From positions 186,001 to 250,000 of the forward strand of contig JAEFAE010000001.1 in assembly GCA_016291135.1 (NCBI GenBank): DNA of 64,000 nucleotides. Direction: 5' to 3'. Below are positions 57,521-64,000 of this stretch, piece by piece. Position 1 is the first letter of the stretch, and the number at the start of each line of letters is the position of its first letter. The notes below the pieces were generated by a model. It had not been told where the DNA came from. It saw only the letters and a program-made list of their open reading frames with translations, and searched no databases. The stretch is from Bacteroidales bacterium (GTDB lineage: Bacteria > Bacteroidota > Bacteroidia > Bacteroidales > F082). The translations under genes and the position numbers were made by a program.

Positions 57521-58558
57521 CTACGATTTCGTCATCTCGCCCCGAATCGAAACCCCAAGGATTTCAATGACTTTCTCCCTCGAAAGGCCCTCCCCTATCA
57601 GGTACATCAGTTTGGCGACGGCCGCCTCAGTGGTGAGGTCGTATCCGCTGACGACGCCGATGCGGGCCATGTCGAGACTGGTCTCGTAGCGTCCCATCTC
57701 AACGGAGCCCCCCTTGCACTGGGTGATGTTGAGGATGACCATGCCCCGGTCGATGGCTTCCTTAAGGGCATCGAGGAACCAGTCGGCCGTCGTGGCGTTG
57801 CCCGACCCAAAGGTCTCCAACACCATCGCTTTCAATCCCGGGGTGCGCAGGGCATGACGGACAAAGTCCTCCGAGATGCCGGGGAACAGCTTCAGGATGC
57901 CCACGTTGCGGTCCATGTTGGTATGCAGCTTCAGTTTCTTGAAGTTGGGTTTCAGGATGCGATCCTTGTTGTATTTGATGTGCACGCCCACTTCGGCCAG
58001 CCCGGGGTAATTGGTCGAGGCGAAGGCGTTGAAGTTCTCGGCGTTGAACTTGGTGGTGCGGTTGCCGCGGAGCAGCTGGTCCTGGAAGAAGATGCACACC
58101 TCGGGCACGATGGCGGTGTCGTCTTCCTTGGCGGCGGCGATCTCGATGGCGGCCAGGAAGTTCTCCCGACCGTCGGTACGCACCACGCCCATCGGCAGCT
58201 GCGAACCCGTAAGCACCACCGGCTTGTTGAGGTTCTCGAGCATGAAACTCAACGCCGAGGCCGTGTAGGCCATGGTGTCGGAGCCGTGCAGCACCACAAA
58301 GCCGTCATACTGCTCGTAGTTTTCGGTGATCTTCTGCGCCAGCTTGGCCCAAAAGTCAGGCGACATGTTGGACGAGTCGATGAGCGGGTCGAACGAGTAG
58401 AAGTCGATCTGGTAGCCGAAGTTCTGCAAGACCGGCAGATGCTTGTAGATGTTGTCGAAATCGAAAGGCACCAAGGCTCCCGTCTTGGGATCCTGCATCA
58501 TGCCGATGGTGCCGCCGGTGTAGAGCACCAGGATGGAAGTTTCTTCTTTTTGGGTCAT
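57521..58558 (-). CDS. ansA: Type I L-asparaginase
   Basis: VLYTGGTIGMM and VLHGSDTMAYTASALSFMLENLNKPVVLTGSQ. Confidence 0.93.
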   Translation of the reverse strand: MTQKEETSILVLYTGGTIGMMQDPKTGALVPFDFDNIYKHLPVLQNFGYQIDFYSFDPLIDSSNMSPDFWAKLAQKITENYEQYDGFVVLHGSDTMAYTASALSFMLENLNKPVVLTGSQLPMGVVRTDGRENFLAAIEIAAAKEDDTAIVPEVCIFFQDQLLRGNRTTKFNAENFNAFASTNYPGLAEVGVHIKYNKDRILKPNFKKLKLHTNMDRNVGILKLFPGISEDFVRHALRTPGLKAMVLETFGSGNATTADWFLDALKEAIDRGMVILNITQCKGGSVEMGRYETSLDMARIGVVSGYDLTTEAAVAKLMYLIGEGLSREKVIEILGVSIRGEMTKS

Positions 58559-58619
58559 TCTCTTTTAGAATTTGGAAGTCAGAAGACAGGACTGATTTCA
58601 GTGGCAAAGATAGGTTTTT

Positions 58620-59387
58620 TTAGATTCCGAAGAGTATTTTAGCGTTGCGTGTGGTGATTTCAGCGACCTCTTCCAAGGGCACCCCATAGCTTTCCGCGAT
58701 GCTTTTGGCGGTATCCGCCAAGAAGGCGGGTTCGTTCCGCTTGCCGCGGTGGGGCACGGGTGAGAGATAGGGCGCATCGGTCTCCAAAACGATACGTTCC
58801 GGTGAAATATTGTGCAGGAATTCGCGCACGTTGCAGCTCTTGTAGGTAGTCACGCCACCCAAACCCAGATGGAAGCCCAGGTCGAGATACGCCTTGGCTT
58901 CTTCTTCGGTGCCGGTGAAGCAATGCATCACCCCTTTCAAAGCGCCATCCTGGTGTTTCTCCAGGATGCGGACCATCAAGCCGAAGGCATTGCGGCAGTG
59001 GATGGAAAGCGGTAATCCGAGCTGCCTGGCCCATCCCAGCTGGGTCTCGAAGGCATCGATTTGCTCCTTCTCGAAGCTGGCGTCCCAATACAAGTCGAGT
59101 CCGATTTCGCCCACACCTATATATATGCCACGTTCCAGTTCGTTCTCCATGAGGGCGAGTACCGCTTTATAATCCGCTTTCACCTCTTCGGGTTGGAGGC
59201 CCATCATCACGCGGGTGCAGTCGGGAAAACGTCCATACGCTTCCAGCATGGGTTGGATCGTGGAGGCATCCACATTGGGCATGAGCAGCATCCCCACGCC
59301 TGCATCCAACGCACGTTGAACGGCTTCATCCCTATCGAGGTCGAATTCGGGATCATACACGTGGGTATGGGTGTCGATGAGGAACAT
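58620..59387 (-). CDS. TatD family hydrolase
   Basis: FLIDTHTHVYDPEFDLDRDE..IGEIGLDLYWD..LETDAPYLSPVPHRGKRNEP. Confidence 0.93.
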   Translation of the reverse strand: MFLIDTHTHVYDPEFDLDRDEAVQRALDAGVGMLLMPNVDASTIQPMLEAYGRFPDCTRVMMGLQPEEVKADYKAVLALMENELERGIYIGVGEIGLDLYWDASFEKEQIDAFETQLGWARQLGLPLSIHCRNAFGLMVRILEKHQDGALKGVMHCFTGTEEEAKAYLDLGFHLGLGGVTTYKSCNVREFLHNISPERIVLETDAPYLSPVPHRGKRNEPAFLADTAKSIAESYGVPLEEVAEITTRNAKILFGI

Positions 59388-59388
59388 G

Positions 59389-60582
59389 TCAATACAAGAA
59401 ATTATCGTAGGGATAGCGGATGGCGTGCATGTCGCGGATCTCTTTATAGAGCAAGTCTCTGAATTCCTGATAGTTGTCGCGGTTCTTGGCGGAGATGAAG
59501 ATGCAGTTGTCGTTCATCTTGGCCATCCAAGTCCGTTTCAGCTCCTCGTAGGAGACATTGCGCTTGGTAGGCGGGGTGAGATCGTCGGGGTCTTTCTCCT
59601 CCCATGTATAGGCGTCGGTCTTGTTGAAGACGACGATGGTCTTCTTGTCGGCACAACCCAGCTCGGCGAGGGTTTGGTTCACCACTTCCATCTGCGCCTC
59701 GAAGTCGGGATGCGAGATATCGACCACATGGAGCAGGATGTCGGACTCACGCACCTCGTCGAGCGTAGACTTGAACGACTCCACCAGATGGTGCGGCAAC
59801 TTGCGGATGAACCCGACGGTGTCGGACAAGAGGAAAGGCAGGTTTTCCACCACCACCTTGCGGACGGTGGTGTCGAGGGTGGCAAAGAGCTTGTTCTCGG
59901 TATAGACCTCCGACTTGCTCAGCAGGTTCATGATGGTGGACTTGCCCACGTTGGTGTAGCCCACCAGGGCTACGCGCACCAGCTTGCCCCGGTTCTTGCG
60001 CTGCACGGTCTTCTGCATGTCGATCTCCTTGAGCTTCTCTTTCAAGGCGGCAATGCGATCCAGAATCAATCGACGGTCGGTCTCGATCTGGGTCTCGCCG
60101 GGTCCGCGCATGCCGATACCGCCCCGTTGGCGTTCCAGGTGGGTCCACATACGGGTCAGCCGAGGCAACAGATACTGGTATTGTGCCAGCTCCACCTGGG
60201 CTTTGGCGTGTGCTGTATGGGCGTTGGAAGCGAAGATGTCGAGGATGAGGCTGGTACGGTCGAGCACGCGGCACTCCAGGGCCTGTTCCATGTTGCGGGC
60301 TTGGGTGGCGCTCAGCTCGTCATCGATGACGGCTATTTCGATATTTGCCGCCTTGATGTATTGATGGATCTCCTCCAGCTTGCCCGAGCCGAGATAGCTC
60401 ACGCTCGAAGGATGGTCCATGGCCTGCACAAAACGGGCCACAGGCACGCCACCGGCCGTCTCCAACAAGAAGGACAGTTCGTCGAGGTATTCCTCGGTAC
60501 GCTCACGGCTTTGTTTCTTGGAGGCAACCGCTATGAGCACCGCCCGCTCCGGAATCTTTTCGTATGTTACAAAGTCACCCAT
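59389..60582 (-). CDS. hflX: GTPase HflX
   Basis: RRGGIGMRGPGETQIETDRR and VALVGYTNVGKSTIMNLLSKSEVYTENKLFATLDTT. Confidence 0.94.
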   Translation of the reverse strand: MGDFVTYEKIPERAVLIAVASKKQSRERTEEYLDELSFLLETAGGVPVARFVQAMDHPSSVSYLGSGKLEEIHQYIKAANIEIAVIDDELSATQARNMEQALECRVLDRTSLILDIFASNAHTAHAKAQVELAQYQYLLPRLTRMWTHLERQRGGIGMRGPGETQIETDRRLILDRIAALKEKLKEIDMQKTVQRKNRGKLVRVALVGYTNVGKSTIMNLLSKSEVYTENKLFATLDTTVRKVVVENLPFLLSDTVGFIRKLPHHLVESFKSTLDEVRESDILLHVVDISHPDFEAQMEVVNQTLAELGCADKKTIVVFNKTDAYTWEEKDPDDLTPPTKRNVSYEELKRTWMAKMNDNCIFISAKNRDNYQEFRDLLYKEIRDMHAIRYPYDNFLY

Positions 60583-60613
60583 AAGATTGAATTCAGAAAA
60601 CGGAAGACAAAAG

Positions 60614-61606
60614 TCAATAGGGACGGAAGCCGATGATCTTTCTCACCTCGTTGAGGGTCTTGGAGGCACTCTCGCGGGCCTTTTCGGCACCCATACGGGC
60701 AATGCGGTCGAGGCGTTCAGTGTCGGACGAGAACTCCTGGATGCGTTCGCGGATGGGGTTCAGGGTCTGGACCATGTCTTCGGCAAGTTGTTTCTTCATG
60801 TCGCCGTATCGGAGGGTGCAGTCGTTCCACTTTTCGTCGAAGTATTTCACGGTTTCGGGAGCGCTGACGATACCCATCATGGTGAAGAGGTTCTGTATGA
60901 CCTCCGGCTTGGGGCTGTTGGGTTCTTGCGGCCCGTTGTCGGTGACGGCGCGCATCACTTTCTTACGCACGGTCTTCTCGTCCTCGAAGAGGTAGATGCA
61001 GTTGCCATCGCTCTTGCCCATCTTGCCCGATCCGTCGAGGCCGGGCACCTTGACGGCGTCGCCTCCGAAGTAGTAGTTCTGCGGCTCGGGGAAGAACTCC
61101 ACACCGTAGATGTTGTTGAAACGGCGGGCACACTTGCGGGCCATCTCCATGTTCTGTTCCTGGTCCTTGCCCACGGGCACCCATTTGGCCCGGTGTTGCA
61201 GGATGTCTGCGGCCATCAGTGTCGGATAGGTGAAGAGGCCGGCATTGACGTTGTCGGGTTGCTGACGTGCCTTTTCCTTGAAGGTCGTCACACGGCCCAA
61301 CTCGCCGATATAGGCGTTCATGTTGAAATAGAGATAGAGCTCGATGGTCTCGGGCACGTCGCTCTGGATGTAGATGGTGGCCTTTTCGGGATCGATGCCG
61401 CAGGCCAGGTATTCGGCCAGGATGGTCCGGGCCGACCGCTGGATGTTCTCCGGCTTGGGATGGGTGGTGAGCGAATGCCAGTCGGCGATAAAGAAATAGC
61501 AGTTGTAGTCCTCCTGCATCTTGACGAAGCTGCGGACCGCGCCATAGTAATTGCCGAGATGGAGGTTGCCGGTAGGCCGGATGCCGCTCAGTACGATATC
61601 TTTCAT
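60614..61606 (-). CDS. trpS: Tryptophan-tRNA ligase
   Basis: SGIRPTGNLHLGNYYGAVRSFV and GKMGKSDGNCIYL (KMSKS-like). Confidence 0.95.
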   Translation of the reverse strand: MKDIVLSGIRPTGNLHLGNYYGAVRSFVKMQEDYNCYFFIADWHSLTTHPKPENIQRSARTILAEYLACGIDPEKATIYIQSDVPETIELYLYFNMNAYIGELGRVTTFKEKARQQPDNVNAGLFTYPTLMAADILQHRAKWVPVGKDQEQNMEMARKCARRFNNIYGVEFFPEPQNYYFGGDAVKVPGLDGSGKMGKSDGNCIYLFEDEKTVRKKVMRAVTDNGPQEPNSPKPEVIQNLFTMMGIVSAPETVKYFDEKWNDCTLRYGDMKKQLAEDMVQTLNPIRERIQEFSSDTERLDRIARMGAEKARESASKTLNEVRKIIGFRPY

Positions 61607-61721
61607 AGTGTTCTGTTGTTCAGTGGTTCGGTTATGGTGTTATTTGGGGGCAAAAATAATAAAAAAGTAGAGACGCAAGGCAATGCGTCTCTACGATGGT
61701 TTTTTTTCAACGTCCCGGCAA

Positions 61722-63308
61722 TCAGATCTTGATGTCGTCGCCGTTGGCGTTCTGGAAATTGTACTGCAGCATGTGGAACTCGGGCATGGCCTGCACCTTG
61801 AAGGATTTGCCATATTTCTTCATCCACTTGCGCCGGATCGAAAACCAGCCTTTGGTGAGGTAAGCCTCAATGAAGGGATGGACCTGCAGGGTGATGTGGT
61901 TCTCGTTTTGGTCGAGCAGCAGGTACTTGAGGTTGTTTTCGATTTCGTCAATGTAAAGGATGGCAGGGCGGATCTTGCCTTCGCCGTCGCACACGGGGCA
62001 TTTTTCCTGCACTTGTACTTCCGTGGCGGGACGCACGCGCTGACGGGTGATCTGGATAAGGCCGAACTTGGTGGCCGGGAGGATGGTGTGTTTGGCGCGG
62101 TCGCGTGCCATCTCCTGGCAAAGGACGTCGAACAGTTCCTTGCGGTGCGACGCCTCGCGCATGTCGATGAAATCGACGATGATGATGCCTCCCATGTCGC
62201 GCAGCCGCAGCTGGCGGGCAATCTCCTTGGCAGCTTCTATGTTGACCAGAAGCGCGTTCTCTTCCTGCGTGTTTTCCTTATTGACGCGGTGGCCGCTGTT
62301 CACGTCGATGACGTGCATGGCCTCGGTGTGTTCAATGATGAGGTAAACACCGTTTCTGATGGTGACCACCTTCCCGAAGAGGCCCTTGATCTGCTTGGAA
62401 ACGCCGAAGTTGTCGAAAATGGGCTCCTTGCCCTTGTACAGCTTGACGATTTCGGTCTTCTGGGGTGCGATGGTCTGGATGTAACTCCGAATGTCTTCAT
62501 AAAGTGACTCGTCGTTCAGGTAAATGTTGTTGAACGACTCGTTCAGTAGATCGCGCAGCAAGACGGCAGTCTGGGCCTGTTCGCTGACCATGCGGCCCGA
62601 GGTGGTCATCTTCTTCATCTCGGTGACGCAGCGTTCCCACTTCTCTACGAGTGACTTGAGGTCTGCGTCGAGATCGGCCACCTTCTTGTTTTCGGCCACG
62701 GTACGGATAATGACTCCATAGTTGGCGGGGCGGATGCTCTGGATCAGGCGTTTCAGGCGGCTTCTTTCCTCGCCGCTGCGGATTTTTTGGGATACCGAGA
62801 TGCGGTTGGAAAACGGCACCAAAACGATGTAGCGTCCGGCAAAGGAGATCTCTGCCGAAATGCGCGGTCCCTTGGTGGAGATGGGCTCCTTGGCGATCTG
62901 CACCGGGATGAGGTCGCCGGCGTTGAGGATCGACCCGATCTTGCCGTTTTTGTCGATGTCGGGCTCGAGCTTGATCTTGTCCATGGTAACCTCGCCCGAC
63001 TTGTCCGCAGCGATCATGCTCTTGAACTTGAGCAGGGAACGGATCTGGGGGCCGAGATCGAGGTAATGCAGGAAAGCCTCCTTCTCGTAACCGACATCCA
63101 CGAAGGCGGCGTTGAGCCCGGGAAGGATCTTCTTGACCCTGCCCAGGTAGACGTCACCCACCGCAAATTGGTTGTTGCTTTTCTCTTTGTGAAGTTCGAC
63201 AAGTACCTTGTCCTCCAACAGAGCGATGTCAACCTCCGAAGCGCGGGCGTTGACAACCAACTCCCGCTCCACCGTCTTGACTTGGATTTGCTGTTGTTCT
63301 TCAGCCAT
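61722..63308 (-). CDS. rng: Rne/Rng family ribonuclease (RNase G/E)
   Basis: VGDVYLGRVKKILPGLNAAFVDVGYEKEAFLHYLDLG; DMGGIIIVDFIDM; CPVCDGEGKI. Confidence 0.94.
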   Translation of the reverse strand: MAEEQQQIQVKTVERELVVNARASEVDIALLEDKVLVELHKEKSNNQFAVGDVYLGRVKKILPGLNAAFVDVGYEKEAFLHYLDLGPQIRSLLKFKSMIAADKSGEVTMDKIKLEPDIDKNGKIGSILNAGDLIPVQIAKEPISTKGPRISAEISFAGRYIVLVPFSNRISVSQKIRSGEERSRLKRLIQSIRPANYGVIIRTVAENKKVADLDADLKSLVEKWERCVTEMKKMTTSGRMVSEQAQTAVLLRDLLNESFNNIYLNDESLYEDIRSYIQTIAPQKTEIVKLYKGKEPIFDNFGVSKQIKGLFGKVVTIRNGVYLIIEHTEAMHVIDVNSGHRVNKENTQEENALLVNIEAAKEIARQLRLRDMGGIIIVDFIDMREASHRKELFDVLCQEMARDRAKHTILPATKFGLIQITRQRVRPATEVQVQEKCPVCDGEGKIRPAILYIDEIENNLKYLLLDQNENHITLQVHPFIEAYLTKGWFSIRRKWMKKYGKSFKVQAMPEFHMLQYNFQNANGDDIKI

Positions 63309-63355
63309 TTTCAGTGTTGCTTTGAGGTTAACGTTTACATTGCTTCAATAAAACA

Positions 63356-63401
63356 ATAACACAACATTGTATTTTTTTTGAAAGATGCAATGCTGTGTTA
63401 T
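63356..63401 (-). terminator. Hairpin / terminator between the 29-aa gene and rng
   Basis: Minus strand ATAACACAGCATTGCA-tctttcaaaaaaaa-TACAATGTTGTGTTAT then TGTTTT; 16-bp stem with wobbles. Confidence 0.55.
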
Positions 63402-63429
63402 CAAATTGACGACTTCTTAAGAAGAAAGC

Positions 63430-63519
63430 TTATTTCTTCTTGTGTCTGTCCTTTCTCAAGCGTTTTTTGCGCTTGTGCGTTGACATCTTATGTCTCTTGT
63501 GTTTTTTACCGTTTGGCAT
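63430..63519 (-). CDS. 29-aa very basic protein (MPNGKKHKRHKMSTHKRKKRLRKDRHKKK), possibly ribosome-associated
   Basis: Complete ATG-TAA ORF in the hup-rng gap; below the ORF-track length cutoff. Confidence 0.7.
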   Translation of the reverse strand: MPNGKKHKRHKMSTHKRKKRLRKDRHKKK

Positions 63520-63549
63520 AGTATTGTGATTTTACGTAAAATGTTCAAA

Positions 63550-63822
63550 TTACTTAACAGCGTTCATGAAAGTCTTAGCGGGCTTGAAGGCCGGAATCTT
63601 GTGGGCCGGGATGGTGATGGCGACGTTCTTGGAGATATTTCTTCCGGTTTTTTCAGCACGCGTCTTGATGATGAAACTGCCAAAACCTCTCAGATAAACA
63701 TTGTCACCTTTGGCCATGGAGGCTTTCACCACTTCCATGAAGTTCTCGACTACCGTCTGGACAGCACCTTTCTCGATTCCAGTCTTACCGGCGATTTCGG
63801 CTACGATTTCTGCTTTGGTCAT
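63550..63822 (-). CDS. hup: HU family DNA-binding protein
   Basis: MTKAEIVAEIAGKTGIEKGAVQTVVENFMEVV..VYLRGFGSFIIKTRAEKTGRNISKN. Confidence 0.95.
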   Translation of the reverse strand: MTKAEIVAEIAGKTGIEKGAVQTVVENFMEVVKASMAKGDNVYLRGFGSFIIKTRAEKTGRNISKNVAITIPAHKIPAFKPAKTFMNAVK

Positions 63823-63959
63823 TTCTTTGCTTTTTTTAAAGGGTTATTGTTTTGGATTGTTTTAAATTTGCCGGCAAAGGTACGAACATTTTTCATTCCT
63901 CCTAAAAGAATTTGATTTTTTTTCTTCTAATGAACTCAAAATAAACCATTTCGAACCCC

Positions 63960-64000
63960 ATGGAGCGCTTGCAACAAACCCTTGCCCAATGGTATGGACA
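63960..64000 (+). CDS. Start of a CDS running off the window (MERLQQTLAQWYG..), possibly A/G-specific adenine glycosylase
   Basis: Open frame from ATG at 63960; N-terminus and position next to hup are compatible with MutY. Confidence 0.4.
   Translation, partial: MERLQQTLAQWYG

Noticed and set aside
1-64000. CRISPR array, prophage, transposase or defence island
   Set aside because: No regularly spaced repeats, integrase/transposase motifs or phage structural genes were seen; gene content is mostly conserved housekeeping plus envelope functions.

Overview
This 64 kb window is chromosomal DNA from a Bacteroidota (Bacteroidetes) genome. It is densely coding and dominated by conserved housekeeping genes: priA, greA, aroG-chorismate mutase fusion, asnS, rpoN, ruvA, ruvB, deoC, adk, hpt, purE, waaA, corA, gcvH, uvrC, thiL, dusB, ansA, tatD, hflX, trpS, rng and hup. 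There is a strong type IX secretion (T9SS) signature: sprA, a DUF5103/Plug protein, a PorV/PorQ-family protein and two proteins with T9SS-type C-terminal domains. It also has a TonB-dependent receptor, a TonB protein and an ExbB/ExbD operon, plus two tRNA genes. I saw no phage, transposase, CRISPR array or recognisable defence island. The signals least explained by annotation are non-coding. (1) Two copies of a ~110 bp intergenic element (about 32524-32631 and 35113-35220) align along their length and show compensatory base changes in stems. (2) Four intergenic 28 bp stretches are built from four degenerate RGAANNN heptamers. (3) An orphan promoter plus terminator lies between convergent genes and could encode a ~80 nt sRNA. 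(4) Three genes have a TAnnTTTG -7 box exactly 4 nt before the ATG, which predicts leaderless mRNAs. (5) One near-palindromic back-to-back promoter is present. (6) A 29-codon basic gene is missed by the ORF track. All family names come from reading the translations; no searches were run.
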